A stretch of DNA of 64,000 bases from Loigolactobacillus rennini DSM 20253 (GCF_001436505.1 NZ_AYYI01000005.1:37315-101314); one strand, 5' to 3'. Shown: positions 9,534 to 18,731, counted from the first letter of the stretch. A program made the numbers and translations. The notes: generated by a model not told the origin, from the letters alone.

Positions 9534-10416
9534 GATGCGGTACCTCATGAATTAATGCCACCTTTACCGTTAGTTTTTCTTGGGGATGGGTTGTGTAGTT
9601 GAGACAATTTTGGACGTGTTTAGTTAGTGCGTTACGCAACAAGGTATTTTTACCATTGTATTTAATTTCCAAATTTAATAACTCAATTAAGCCAAATTTA
9701 ACGTCCGGTGTTAATTCATTGAATTTTTGGCTGGCAACCCAGTAGTCGATGATCGGCCGAAAAGGTTCCATTAAATCTGAGCCAAGGTTGAAATCACTCA
9801 TGGCATTGTGATGGTGTACGCCAAGTTGGGTTAGAAACCCATTACCAACAATTTCACGGTTAACTGCTGCTAATAAAATACTGTAGCCATAATTTAATGC
9901 GGCGTTAATTGGGCTGCAGTCTGTACGAATGAAATCCTTTCCGAAAATAAGCTGAAAATATTTGCGTGCAATCACTGCTTCCTTATTGGTCTTATCTGCA
10001 AACTGCATTTGTGTGGCTTCTTTTTTTAATGCTATAATCTTATGGCCTAGCAAAGCTGCACTTTGTAACTGCATGTCAATTTTAGCTTGAACAATTGCAT
10101 CCCAAAGTGTTTCCTTTAATTCTCGTGGCCACTGAGCTTGATTTTGAATTGAAATTGAATTCCGGTTGCCTGGATAAAGTTCAGTTACTTCGCAAGTTGG
10201 ATTACTGTCTCTTCCGGTAAAAATAATTTTTGCGCCAGCTTGACTTAGTTCAGTAATCGCTGGAGCTGTGAGCACTACCTGTAAGGTTGAGATTAGTAAA
10301 ATTTGAATGTCATCAATGGGAATCTGGTGGATCGTCTCGTTAGTTTGAACAATTATTCGCCTCCCTGAGTAAGAAATCTTAGCGTGTTGGGTAACAACAA
10401 CGGTGCGCCAACTCAT
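9511..10416 (-). CDS. cas1: CRISPR-associated endonuclease Cas1 (type II)
   Basis: A 301-residue Cas1, the integrase that inserts spacers at the leader end. The start at 10416 (MSWRTVVVTQHAKISYSGRR) follows GAGGTGA at good distance; the GTG at 10425 is part of that ribosome binding site. The metal-binding residues are in place: Glu146 in NKEAVIARKYF, His203 in GVHHHNAMSDF, and the acidic pair in GSDLMEPFRP. It is separated from cas9 by the tracrRNA gene and a strong terminator, so it probably has its own promoter in 10417-10500 or depends on read-through. Confidence 0.97.
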   Translation of the reverse strand: MSWRTVVVTQHAKISYSGRRIIVQTNETIHQIPIDDIQILLISTLQVVLTAPAITELSQAGAKIIFTGRDSNPTCEVTELYPGNRNSISIQNQAQWPRELKETLWDAIVQAKIDMQLQSAALLGHKIIALKKEATQMQFADKTNKEAVIARKYFQLIFGKDFIRTDCSPINAALNYGYSILLAAVNREIVGNGFLTQLGVHHHNAMSDFNLGSDLMEPFRPIIDYWVASQKFNELTPDVKFGLIELLNLEIKYNGKNTLLRNALTKHVQNCLNYTTHPQEKLTVKVALIHEVPHHALISNV

Positions 10417-10440
10417 CACATTCACCTCATTAAAAATAAT

Positions 10441-10469
10441 TTGCTTTTATTTATTAAGCATGATATATT
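10441..10469 (+). promoter_or_regulatory. promoter of the tracrRNA
   Basis: TTGCTT at 10441-10446 and TATATT at 10464-10469 are separated by exactly 17 bases on the plus strand. Transcription would start near 10476, just before the anti-repeat region. The same bases are the leader region of cas1 on the other strand. Confidence 0.6.
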
Positions 10470-10475
10470 TAATTT

Positions 10476-10587
10476 GTTGGGTTTGATACTCCCAATTGAA
10501 AGATTCATTGATTTGATACTCTGAGTTAAAATCAAACAAACCTTCGGGTGAGTTTTTACTTCTGAGCCTCGTATGGGGCCTTTTTTT
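10476..10587 (+). ncRNA. tracrRNA, between cas9 and cas1, opposite strand to the cas genes
   Basis: The bases 10503-10520 match the reverse complement of the repeat over about 17 positions (TCATTGATTTGATACTC). A GAGT bulge and TAAAAT at 10526-10531 follow, which pair with the repeat 5' end; this is the bulged duplex expected for Cas9. Next come a small CC-TTCG-GG hairpin (10541-10548) as a candidate nexus and a GCCTC/GGGGC hairpin ending in seven T at 10581-10587. Upstream, 10478-10496 forms a TTGGG/CCCAA hairpin whose loop repeats the core TTTGATACTC. The RNA guides crRNA maturation by RNase III and Cas9 loading. Ends are predicted, not measured. Confidence 0.88.
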
Positions 10588-10607
10588 ATGCTTATTTTTA
10601 TAAAAAA

Positions 10608-10640
10608 CTGGTTCATCATGACGATGGACCAGCTTTTTTT
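10608..10640. terminator. bidirectional terminator between tracrRNA and cas9
   Basis: A ten-pair stem (CTGGTTCATC and GATGGACCAG, one G-T pair) is flanked by TTTTTTT on the plus side and by AAAAAA on the other, so it can stop both tracrRNA read-through and the cas9 transcript. It begins two bases after the cas9 stop. Confidence 0.88.
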
Positions 10641-10642
10641 GC

Positions 10643-13600
10643 TTATAAATCTTTTAACGTAACCCTTCTTTCGAATAAACCAGTAGGGGATTGATAAATA
10701 ATTTGATCATCAGGTGAGAAGGCAATACCAGATCTTTGTGATAAGAGACCGAAATCACTTTTGAAATTTAATTCAGTTAATTTAATTCGAGCAGCATTAG
10801 CATGTAATCCAATTAGAATTTTATTTAAGATAGATTTCTGACCAGATTGGCTAATTTTTTTGTCCTGCCGTTGGTCTTGCCAAGGTAAATTAACAAAAAT
10901 TTCTTTACTTGCGTTAAGGGTGTCACGGAATTTATACATATCATAAAGTGGAAAATAATCATTTACTTGATCTAAAATTTGTTGATAAATTTTAGGTGCT
11001 AACTCGTGAGCCTCGTTTTTAGCTAATTGACCGTTTAATAATTTAATTGTTTTTTTATTGAGAAAGAGTTCTTGCTCATTATGCATATACATGGGAGAAG
11101 CAACGGTTAATTCTTGACCACGACTAAAGAAGCGTTGATTAATTAAAATTTTAGGAATGACAACCTTAAACGGTTTAACGACTGGAATTTTCTGTCCTTG
11201 CTTCTTTTTGGTAGTTGTGAATTGGGGGGTCAATAATTCTGTTAATTTTTGTGCTTTAGCGATTGGGTCAGCAATCCGATCTAGTTCTGTGAGCCACATA
11301 TTTAAAACGCTACAAATTCGATAAATGTCGCCTTTTTTGTGTGGTTCTTTAACTAAACAGAGGTAGGCAGTTTCTTTGTTCGTGTAGCCACCATATAACT
11401 CAGTGGGCCGGTTTTTCTTGGTTGGGATTAGTTGTTTACTGCCACGACCGCTGGACTTATCTTCCTCTGCCTTATAGATGGTTTGTTTAAACATTGGACC
11501 GCGGTTAACGCGTAGTGCGCGGGTCACCAAAATCTTTTTAAAGTTATAAATCCGATTTAGTTCACCTAACCCAGCATCACGTTGCCAGATAATTTCACCG
11601 GTATTTTTATCAACCACTTTCTCTCGGTGTAAGTTGCCTAAAAAGTTAAAATTGCGCCACTTTGAATTTTGACTGGCACCTTTTTGGTAGTCACCATAAA
11701 CAAAGTAAGGGGCTAATTTTGGATAACGTTTTAGCAAATAAAGTCCGACAAAAGCAGTTAAGTAAGCGTCGAAGGCATGGTGATGGTTATTGACGTTCCG
11801 GTTTTTAGGAAAGTCAAATTCTTCCCGCATTTGGTGGGTTAAATTACTTTTGACGGTAATTAGTTGGACATCGTCTTCAGCATACTGATCTACTAAAAGG
11901 TTTGTGGCTAATTTAGTCACCTGTCTGGTTTCAACTAATTGCCGGTTGATGAAACCTTTAGCAGTATATTTATTAATGCTTTCAGGATTTAGTGTTAAAT
12001 TATGGTATTTTTTCCGCGTAATTAAGCCTGCCCGTAGCATTTTTTCCCATTGTTGCCGCATTTGTTTCCCATAGCGAATCTCCGCAAAGTCGTTTAATGG
12101 GACTTGATCAGATTTACTCCGGTTCATTTTAGCAGAAACTAGCACGCGGTTATCTAAGGAATTGTCTTTAATGAATGCTTGCGGCAAAATGTGGTCGATA
12201 TCATATTTGGATAAATCATCGATATTTAGGCTCTTGCCTGTGTAAATATCACGGCCGCCTTGCATAAAGTAAAGGAAGAGCCGGGTGTTCGCGAGAGCTT
12301 TATTGTCTAAGCCCTTGAGTTCTTGTCTGACTTCTGCACTGCTGAGCAAGGCATCACTTGCTTCTTTATACGCGTTTTCAACTTGTTGTTTCCGTTGCGT
12401 TGACAGGCGTGGATTTTCCTGACCTTCTCGGGCAAATTCAATTAAAATCCGACTTGGCGCTTGGCCTTTTAGTGCTTTTTGAATATCGTTAACCACTAAT
12501 AAAATCTGGCGCAAGGCTTTTTTGTTTTGCGGTGATGTGTACAGATCATCAATTACAGCTTGCGGATTGTATTGCGTCAATAAAGCTTGATTTTCTTTGA
12601 TAATTGCTTTATCAAACGCCTCTGAGTGGACAATTTGCATAAAATTATCAGTTGTATTCCAAAGAATATCGATAATCCGCTGACCATTGTAATCGACCAA
12701 TTGTGTTAATAATTTTTTAGATAGTCGACCCCAGCCTTGATAACGTTTATTGGCAACTTTGTGCCGTTGTTCAGGGGTTAGCCAGTTAATTTCTTTTAGT
12801 TTATCTTTAAGGATTTGACTGTCTTCAAAAATGGTGGACCATTCAATGCATTTTTCAAAGTCAGCTTGTTTATCAGGATCGTCAATTAATCCGCCAAAAA
12901 TTTTTTTGTACTCATGGTAAGTACTTAATTGGCTGTTGAATTTTTTAGGATCAGATAAACCGGTGATGATTGGTGCACTGGCGTATTCGCCTTTAGCTTG
13001 TAAATATTGCTGCAATTTTTTAACCGTAACGTTAGGTTGCTTTAAAAATAAATCATTGAAAATCGCTTGTTTTTGCCGTACAGTCACGCGTTTTTGATCG
13101 ATTTTAATGCCATTAAGTTCGTTTAAAACTTCAAACCGTTGATATAGTAGACTATGTTTAGGTAAAACATCTTCACCTAGCAGATAAGTATCCGTGGTGG
13201 TCATCCGTTTGATAAATTCATTGGCTGAAGCTTGTCGGTTCACTTTTTCATCAAAGTTCCAAGGGGTAATGGGGGTAGTGGTACCAGGTTCTTTGCGGAT
13301 CATCCAAGCAAAGTTGGCACCGGAAGTTTTTTGTTGCGTTTTGGCTTCAATTAAGGGGCCAACGTAATAAGGGACTCTGAATGCAACCAATTCATCTAAT
13401 TTATACTTGGCTATCTTTTGGCGTTTTTCATTTGGATTTAATTGGGCTAACCAAGGATAGTAGGCTTTTTGATTGTCAATGATTTGATCGAGTTCTTGCT
13501 GGTGCAATTGATGAGGAATTGCACCGTTGTCTTTAGTCCGTTGTTTTGGTAGAAATTGATCCAAGTCAATCAAATTCAATATTTGAATAATTTGCGGATT

Positions 13601-14752
13601 ATCAGTGTCTTTTTCTTTTGGTAAAACTTTAGTTAATTTTGCGTAGAATTTATCTAGGGGAAGGTGCTGGTCAATGTAGTCATCATAGGCTGCTTGCAAC
13701 TCTTTTTGCTTTTTTGCTGGCAAGGTTGTTTTAACCTGTCGCAATAATGATAAGTGCTGTTTGTGTGCGTTGTATTTCGCCATCATTGCTTGGGATAACG
13801 TGTAATTTTCCGGCACAATGGCAGCTAATAAAATGCTGGAATAAAGTTCGCGTAAAATTTCGATGATTTGCGTTGCTGCTTCATTGTCGGTGACGTTTAA
13901 CTCGTTTAATTTATCGTCAAAATCTTCAGCGTTGAAGGTCAAACGCCAAGCTTTAGTGTCATCGGTCTCAATTCCTGTTAAGACGTCAAATTTAGCTTTT
14001 AAACCTAAAATGGCTTTTAATAATTCAGTGGCAAGTGATTTAGTTAGCTTTTTTGCTGCTTTTTGATCAGCTGATGTTTGATAAATCAGTGGTAATGCTT
14101 GGCGCTGCCGTGTACTGGCACTGAGATCTTCGTTGAGTAAGATTGCTTTAACTTGATCAACGTTGTCAGTCCTTAAAGTGAAATCTAAATCACTATAAGC
14201 GCTCGCAAAAAGCAAATTAAGCTGATCAAACTTATTTTCTAAATCAAATTTGCCACTTTTAAAAGATGCCGCAGGGGCCGCATTTAGAAAATGACCGCGG
14301 TATTTCACAATGTGGTGGATTGCCAGATAAATTTCGCGTAAATCAAATTGCCGCTTTTCGGTCATTAAAGCGTTTCTTAAATGATAAATGGTAGGATACT
14401 TGTGGTAAAATTCAGCATCTGACCGATCGTTAAATAAACTTAGTTGCGGTAGCTTTTTTTGGGTGGGAACTAGATTAGATTGTTTCTGGCGAAGGAAAAA
14501 TGTTTCGTCCAGTGGTGCTATATGAGGTTCAAAAATTTCACGCAGTAATCTTAAACGCCATTTACGCCGTTTTAAACGGCGCCGTGTTGTTCTGAATTGG
14601 CGTCTTTCTTCGGCTGTTTTGCCTTCATCAAAGAGGCGCACGCCATAACCTAATTTACCTTTAATTCTAACCAGTTTACTGTTATCATCGACCACGGTCC
14701 AGCCAATTGAATGACTACCGATATCAAGGCCGATATTATAGGGCTTATCCAT
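10643..14752 (-). CDS. cas9: CRISPR-associated endonuclease Cas9 (type II-A)
   Basis: A 1,369-residue RNA-guided double-strand DNA nuclease. RuvC-I is at the N-terminus (NIGLDIGSHSIGW, Asp10), followed by the arginine-rich bridge helix (residues about 45-75) and the REC lobe. RuvC-II is RILIEFAREG (Glu772), the HNH centre is YDIDHILPQAF (His854), and RuvC-III is HHAFDAYL (His992, Asp995). The C-terminal 270 residues form the PAM-interacting region. All catalytic residues are present, so it should be active. It starts with ATG after AAGGAGTG and is nearest in layout to Cas9 of the Lacticaseibacillus type. The PAM cannot be derived from the sequence alone. Confidence 0.98.
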   Translation of the reverse strand: MDKPYNIGLDIGSHSIGWTVVDDNSKLVRIKGKLGYGVRLFDEGKTAEERRQFRTTRRRLKRRKWRLRLLREIFEPHIAPLDETFFLRQKQSNLVPTQKKLPQLSLFNDRSDAEFYHKYPTIYHLRNALMTEKRQFDLREIYLAIHHIVKYRGHFLNAAPAASFKSGKFDLENKFDQLNLLFASAYSDLDFTLRTDNVDQVKAILLNEDLSASTRQRQALPLIYQTSADQKAAKKLTKSLATELLKAILGLKAKFDVLTGIETDDTKAWRLTFNAEDFDDKLNELNVTDNEAATQIIEILRELYSSILLAAIVPENYTLSQAMMAKYNAHKQHLSLLRQVKTTLPAKKQKELQAAYDDYIDQHLPLDKFYAKLTKVLPKEKDTDNPQIIQILNLIDLDQFLPKQRTKDNGAIPHQLHQQELDQIIDNQKAYYPWLAQLNPNEKRQKIAKYKLDELVAFRVPYYVGPLIEAKTQQKTSGANFAWMIRKEPGTTTPITPWNFDEKVNRQASANEFIKRMTTTDTYLLGEDVLPKHSLLYQRFEVLNELNGIKIDQKRVTVRQKQAIFNDLFLKQPNVTVKKLQQYLQAKGEYASAPIITGLSDPKKFNSQLSTYHEYKKIFGGLIDDPDKQADFEKCIEWSTIFEDSQILKDKLKEINWLTPEQRHKVANKRYQGWGRLSKKLLTQLVDYNGQRIIDILWNTTDNFMQIVHSEAFDKAIIKENQALLTQYNPQAVIDDLYTSPQNKKALRQILLVVNDIQKALKGQAPSRILIEFAREGQENPRLSTQRKQQVENAYKEASDALLSSAEVRQELKGLDNKALANTRLFLYFMQGGRDIYTGKSLNIDDLSKYDIDHILPQAFIKDNSLDNRVLVSAKMNRSKSDQVPLNDFAEIRYGKQMRQQWEKMLRAGLITRKKYHNLTLNPESINKYTAKGFINRQLVETRQVTKLATNLLVDQYAEDDVQLITVKSNLTHQMREEFDFPKNRNVNNHHHAFDAYLTAFVGLYLLKRYPKLAPYFVYGDYQKGASQNSKWRNFNFLGNLHREKVVDKNTGEIIWQRDAGLGELNRIYNFKKILVTRALRVNRGPMFKQTIYKAEEDKSSGRGSKQLIPTKKNRPTELYGGYTNKETAYLCLVKEPHKKGDIYRICSVLNMWLTELDRIADPIAKAQKLTELLTPQFTTTKKKQGQKIPVVKPFKVVIPKILINQRFFSRGQELTVASPMYMHNEQELFLNKKTIKLLNGQLAKNEAHELAPKIYQQILDQVNDYFPLYDMYKFRDTLNASKEIFVNLPWQDQRQDKKISQSGQKSILNKILIGLHANAARIKLTELNFKSDFGLLSQRSGIAFSPDDQIIYQSPTGLFERRVTLKDL

Positions 14753-14784
14753 TATGCCACTCCTTCTAATTCTTTGATAAGTTA

Positions 14785-14790
14785 ATTATA
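14785..14790 (-). promoter_or_regulatory. -10 element of the cas9 promoter
   Basis: A perfect TATAAT lies on the minus strand about 32 bases before the cas9 start. No strong -35 hexamer is seen at 16-18 bases. An 8-base palindrome ATGCGCAT (14799-14806) sits in the spacer region and could bind a regulator. Confidence 0.5.
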
Positions 14791-14957
14791 CCGAATGTAT
14801 GCGCATTTATCTACAAAGTGGTATCAGTTTTTTGATATTATTTAAATAAGCAAAACTTATGATTCACTGGCTGCATAATAACATGTTAAACGACGAGCTA
14901 GATGTAGTGTCTTACTGTAATCAACAAATTAAGGTAAAATTAACCGATTAAAATAAG

Positions 14958-14986
14958 CCGCAGAAGCTAAGTAGCACTCGCTGCGG
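14958..14986 (-). terminator. probable terminator after the flavodoxin gene
   Basis: CCGCAG and CTGCGG arms with a 17-base loop are followed on the minus strand by CTTATTTTAA. It lies about 30 bases beyond the flavodoxin stop. The rest of 14820-14957 holds no gene that I can support. Confidence 0.5.
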
Positions 14987-15013
14987 TTCATTCTTTAAGC
15001 TAAGATTATTTTC

Positions 15014-15439
15014 CTATTCCTGCACCTGCGCAATCACCCGTTTTGCAAAAGCAACGACTTGATCACATTCTTCCGCGGTAGGATGGGATTTATTAATTGC
15101 ACCTAGAGAGCCGCGGCTTTGAAAACTGTCTTCTAAGAGATCAATTTTGGGATCGGCTAAACTGCGTTGCGCTTGTTTGCGGATGGCCATTTTCCAGTTC
15201 GAGGTGCTAAAAACGGCAATGTGCTTGACTTGATCTACTGTAAGTTGGTGGAGAAATTGTCGTAGTTGCGGCGCTAATTGCGATGCGATGTAGGGCGCAC
15301 CACCAATGAATAATAGGTCGACGGGTTCGGCTAAAGGTGTGGCGGTACTGGCAGCTTTGACGCCAATACCTTGGGCTAGGGCTTCTGCTAGTTTTTTGGT
15401 GCTACCAGCGCGTGAATAATAACGGACTGCGATTTTCAT
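15014..15439 (-). CDS. flavodoxin-like protein
   Basis: A 141-residue FMN-binding domain protein. The N-terminal strand and phosphate loop MKIAVRYYSRAGSTKKLAEALA matches the flavodoxin fold (S/T-x-T/S-G-like loop, here SRAGSTK), and LLFIGGAPYIASQ fits the second FMN loop. It would carry electrons or act as a small oxidoreductase in the cytosol. It stands alone; the upstream ald gene on the same strand ends in a terminator. It starts with ATG after GAAAGGAAG. The partner is unknown. Confidence 0.8.
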   Translation of the reverse strand: MKIAVRYYSRAGSTKKLAEALAQGIGVKAASTATPLAEPVDLLFIGGAPYIASQLAPQLRQFLHQLTVDQVKHIAVFSTSNWKMAIRKQAQRSLADPKIDLLEDSFQSRGSLGAINKSHPTAEECDQVVAFAKRVIAQVQE

Positions 15440-15539
15440 ACTGAAACTTCCTTTCAGAATGTGATGATTGTATACGGTTATTTTAGCGCAATTAAAGTAG
15501 CTAACACAATTATTTATGAGTGGAATTTATGTAGAAAAA

Positions 15540-15578
15540 GCCGCTAGTAATCAACTAATCAAGCTGATGACTAGCGGC
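15540..15578 (-). terminator. terminator of ald
   Basis: A 9-bp perfect stem (GCCGCTAGT and ACTAGCGGC) is followed on the minus strand by TTTTTC. It lies about 90 bases past the ald stop. Confidence 0.8.
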
Positions 15579-15664
15579 GTTTGCGCTAAGCATTATCATT
15601 GTATAACAATATACAATTATTCCATAGTTTAATGACTAATACAGATCAGTTTAGGAAATATTAA

Positions 15665-16774
15665 TTATAAGCTAGCCTTTAAATCTTTATATGGCAAATC
15701 CAAACTATCTGCCACAGCTTTTTCAACTAATTGGCCGTTGATGGTGTTGACACCGCTGCTGATAGTTGAGTCGGCTTGAATGGCTGCTTTAACGCCAGCT
15801 TTGCCAATTTCACTAGCATATTTGACAGTGATGTTAGTTAATGCATCTGTTGCAGTTTTCGGTACTGCGCCTGGTACGTTAGCGACGGCATAGTGAATCA
15901 CATCTTCAACGACATACACGGGGTCATCAAAAGTCGTGGCGTGAGTGGTTGTTTCACAAATCCCACCTTGGTCAATTGGAATGTCAATGATGACAGAGCC
16001 TGGCTCCATGGACTGGACCATTTTTTTAGAAATCAGTTTAGGGGCTTTAGCACCCGGTAATAAAACAGCACCGATCACTAAATCAGCGTCCCTGATCGCT
16101 TTGGCTAAGTTATGGTGGTTAGAAAAGAGGGTCTGCACTTTTTCGTCAAATTCGTTATCAATCCGAGTTAGGGTTTGCGGGTTAACGTCTAAAATAGTCA
16201 CTTGAGCGCCCATGCCCACTGCGATTTTAGCAGCGTTGTAGCCGACTGTCCCACCGCCGACGATGACCACGTTGCACCGGGCAACGCCGGGAACACTGGC
16301 AATTAATTCGCCTTTGCCGCCGTATTGTTTTTGTAGGTACTGGCTACCTGTGATGATGGACATCCGACCTGCAACCTGACTCATTGGAATCAGTGCTGGT
16401 AGACTGCCATCAGGTGCGGTCATGGTTTCATAACCGATAGCGGTCACTTTATTTTCTAATAAGGCTTTGGTTAAATCAGGGTTTGCGGCTAAATGCAAGT
16501 AAGTGTACAAAATTAAACCAGGATGGAAATAGTGATATTCTTCTGCTAGTGGTTCTTTAACTTTCATGACAAGGTCTGAATGCCATGCGTCATCTGCTGT
16601 TGCGACTTTCGCACCGGCGTCAATGTAGTCTTGGTCGGGGTAACCTGCCGCAATGCCAGCACCTTTTTCAACAACCACACGTTGACCTGCATGAATTAAA
16701 TTCATGACGCCAGATGGTGTGATCCCAACACGATTTTCATTATTTTTAATCTCTTTTGGGATACCAATTTGCAT
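15665..16774 (-). CDS. ald: alanine dehydrogenase
   Basis: A 369-residue NAD-dependent enzyme interconverting L-alanine and pyruvate plus ammonia. The N-terminus MQIGIPKEIKNNENRVGITPSGV is the signature of the AlaDH/PNT family. The Rossmann loop VIVGGGTVGYNAAKIAVGMG lies near residue 170, and the substrate region LHLAANPDLTKALL is present. The length is normal. It starts at an ATG behind AAGGAGAC. It is transcribed alone, away from the citrate cluster. The 5' region carries a partial cre-like match (near 16832-16845) that is too weak to call. Confidence 0.95.
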   Translation of the reverse strand: MQIGIPKEIKNNENRVGITPSGVMNLIHAGQRVVVEKGAGIAAGYPDQDYIDAGAKVATADDAWHSDLVMKVKEPLAEEYHYFHPGLILYTYLHLAANPDLTKALLENKVTAIGYETMTAPDGSLPALIPMSQVAGRMSIITGSQYLQKQYGGKGELIASVPGVARCNVVIVGGGTVGYNAAKIAVGMGAQVTILDVNPQTLTRIDNEFDEKVQTLFSNHHNLAKAIRDADLVIGAVLLPGAKAPKLISKKMVQSMEPGSVIIDIPIDQGGICETTTHATTFDDPVYVVEDVIHYAVANVPGAVPKTATDALTNITVKYASEIGKAGVKAAIQADSTISSGVNTINGQLVEKAVADSLDLPYKDLKASL

Positions 16775-16922
16775 ATCATTCGTCTCCTTAATTTAAGTTA
16801 TATAAAACATTATATCGGTTTTGCTGCGATCATGGAAGCGTTTTGCTTTTGGCTAATGCGCTGTGATAGTGTGCTACACTGGTGCTATAGTGTCATTAAA
16901 TTCAAACTGGAGGGTAGCGTTA

Positions 16923-17174
16923 ATGGATAAAAAAGACGACTTACGACTAGATCCGCGTAAATTTGCGCAGTTAGTGGTAAAGTCACACCAAGTCTCTGAT
17001 CAACAGGATCCAGAAGCCATCGTAAAACGCAAATTAACACTTTTTTTGACGGCCTATTATTTGGCAGAACGGTTCAATCAATTACAAAATACGACTTTTT
17101 CGGAAAATCCCGATCGTGCAGAATACAAAGCACTACTAAAGAAATTAGAAGAACAACGTTTCAGTGATTGGTAA
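16923..17174 (+). CDS. conserved-looking small hypothetical protein
   Basis: An 83-residue soluble protein from the ATG at 16923, which follows GGAGGG at good distance; a longer reading from 16863 has no such site. It is charged, has no signal peptide or membrane segment, and is predicted mostly helical (KRKLTLFLTAYYLAERFNQL). I do not recognise a family. It is a single-gene unit between divergent ald and its own terminator at 17210, before the citrate operon. The good ribosome binding site and terminator argue that it is real. Confidence 0.65.
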   Translation: MDKKDDLRLDPRKFAQLVVKSHQVSDQQDPEAIVKRKLTLFLTAYYLAERFNQLQNTTFSENPDRAEYKALLKKLEEQRFSDW

Positions 17175-17209
17175 CTAGTTAATTGAACCAGGATAGTGAA
17201 GTATGACAG

Positions 17210-17239
17210 CCCACGCTATATCGACGTGGGTTATTTTTT
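17210..17239 (+). terminator. terminator after the small hypothetical gene
   Basis: CCCACG and CGTGGG form a short stem with an AT-rich loop, followed by TTATTTTTTA. It separates the small gene from the citrate operon. Confidence 0.7.
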
Positions 17240-17278
17240 ATGGTCGCCAGTAAATTGTTCTTTTAGTGTACTTCTGTT

Positions 17279-17292
17279 AGTAAACGCTTCCA
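17279..17292 (+). promoter_or_regulatory. candidate CcpA site (cre) before the citrate operon
   Basis: The 14 bases AGTAAACGCTTCCA match 12 of 14 positions of the cre consensus TGWAARCGYTWWCA. It lies about 70 bases before the transporter start, a fitting place for carbon catabolite control of citrate genes. This is inference from the match alone. Confidence 0.5.
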
Positions 17293-17361
17293 TCAAAAAG
17301 TAAATGCGCTTATGATTAATTTGTAGGATAAGTCATTACGAATACATAGTTAGAGGTGGAA

Positions 17362-18717
17362 ATGATGTTCTTAACGATTCTCGCATATGGCATGATCATT
17401 GTTTTTATGTTCGTGATCATGAAAAAGAAAATGTCGCCATTAACGTCGCTAATCATGGTCCCATTGATTTTTGCCTTGGTTGCTGTAGTCGCTGGAGTGT
17501 CATCGACTAAAGGTGGCATCGGTGATTGGGTGATGGATGGCTTAGCCACCACCTCCAATACTGGGATTATGTTGCTATTTGCCATCCTTTATTTTTCCAT
17601 CATGTTAGATGCTGGGTTATTTGACCCGATCACCCAAAAAATGGTGCATTTTGCCAAAGGAGACCCGATGAAGGTGTTGATGGCAACAGCGATTGTTGCC
17701 GCTGCGGTTTCGTTAAACGGTGATGGCACCACCACCACTTTAATTTGTTGTTCAGCTTTCATTCCAATTTATAAAAAGTTGAACATGCGGATGATGAACT
17801 TAGGGGTCTTGGTAATTTTACAAAATACGATCATGAATTTATTGCCTTGGGGCGGTCCCACTGCGCGGGCCATGGCGGTACTGCACGTTGATGCCAGTAT
17901 TTTAGCTTATTTAGCACCGGGCATGGTGTTGTCGCTACTGTACGTCACCTTTTGGGTGGCACCGCACATGGGACGCGCGGAACGGAAACGGCTGGGCATT
18001 AAAGATCTGTCCAATGCCGAAATCGATGCGATGTTTGATGATGGCGATCCAGAAACAGAAGCCATGCGCCGGCCAGAACATTTTGCCATGAATGGGATCT
18101 TGACTTTGATCTTAATCGGTTGGTTAGTTGCTGGTTCCTTTATTAAAGCCATCTATGTCCCGCCGTTGATGTTATTTGCTGTGGGGACTGTTTTAGCCTT
18201 GATCTACAATTATCCCAACCTTTCTGATCAGTCAAAGCGGATTGGTGCTAATGGCGGTGCCGCGGTACAAGTGGTGATTTTAGTTTTTGCGGCCGGCATC
18301 TTCATGGGACTTTTCCAAGGTTCCGGGATGGCCGATGCGTTAGCGAATAGTTTTACGGAAATCGTACCGAAGCAATTTGCTGGTTTCTGGGGAATCATCG
18401 TCACGTTGATTTCTGCGCCAGGGACGTTCTTCTTATCTAACGATGGGTTTTACTTTGGCGTCATGCCGGTGTTAGCAGAAGCTGGCCGAGCTTATGGCTT
18501 CACCAACATGAACATGGCACTGGCATCTTTAATGGGCCAAGCGTTCCATTTACTGTCACCATTAACTGCGTTCATCTACCTGTTATTAAGGTTGACTGGT
18601 TTAGATATGGGTAAATGGCAACGGGAATCTGGTAAGTATGCGTTTTGGATTTTTGTGATCTTTATTGTCACCGTATTGTTGCTAGGCCACATGCCAGCGT
18701 TTATTCCACAAAGCTAA
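17362..18717 (+). CDS. citH: citrate/divalent-metal symporter, CitMHS family
   Basis: A 451-residue membrane protein with about 11-12 hydrophobic segments. It matches the CitMHS family, which imports citrate complexed with Mg2+ or Ca2+ together with protons. Typical segments are SLNGDGTTTTLICCSAFIPIYKKL and LLPWGGPTARAMAVL (shown in part). The start is the ATG at 17362 after AGAGGTGG; the GTG at 17356 lies inside that ribosome binding site. It is the first gene of the citrate cluster, 14 bases before oadH. In enterococci a related transporter, CitH, sits beside the same decarboxylase and lyase genes. Metal preference cannot be read from the sequence. Confidence 0.9.
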   Translation: MMFLTILAYGMIIVFMFVIMKKKMSPLTSLIMVPLIFALVAVVAGVSSTKGGIGDWVMDGLATTSNTGIMLLFAILYFSIMLDAGLFDPITQKMVHFAKGDPMKVLMATAIVAAAVSLNGDGTTTTLICCSAFIPIYKKLNMRMMNLGVLVILQNTIMNLLPWGGPTARAMAVLHVDASILAYLAPGMVLSLLYVTFWVAPHMGRAERKRLGIKDLSNAEIDAMFDDGDPETEAMRRPEHFAMNGILTLILIGWLVAGSFIKAIYVPPLMLFAVGTVLALIYNYPNLSDQSKRIGANGGAAVQVVILVFAAGIFMGLFQGSGMADALANSFTEIVPKQFAGFWGIIVTLISAPGTFFLSNDGFYFGVMPVLAEAGRAYGFTNMNMALASLMGQAFHLLSPLTAFIYLLLRLTGLDMGKWQRESGKYAFWIFVIFIVTVLLLGHMPAFIPQS

Positions 18718-18731
18718 TGAGGAGGTAAAGT

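Noticed and set aside
10417..10500. A natural long tracrRNA that guides Cas9 to its own promoter, as in Streptococcus pyogenes
   Set aside because: That would need a repeat-like sequence upstream of the anti-repeat on the same strand; only a second anti-repeat core is present.
10422..10619. A 65-codon minus-strand frame between cas9 and cas1
   Set aside because: It covers the tracrRNA and a terminator, has no ribosome binding site, and does not resemble a protein family.
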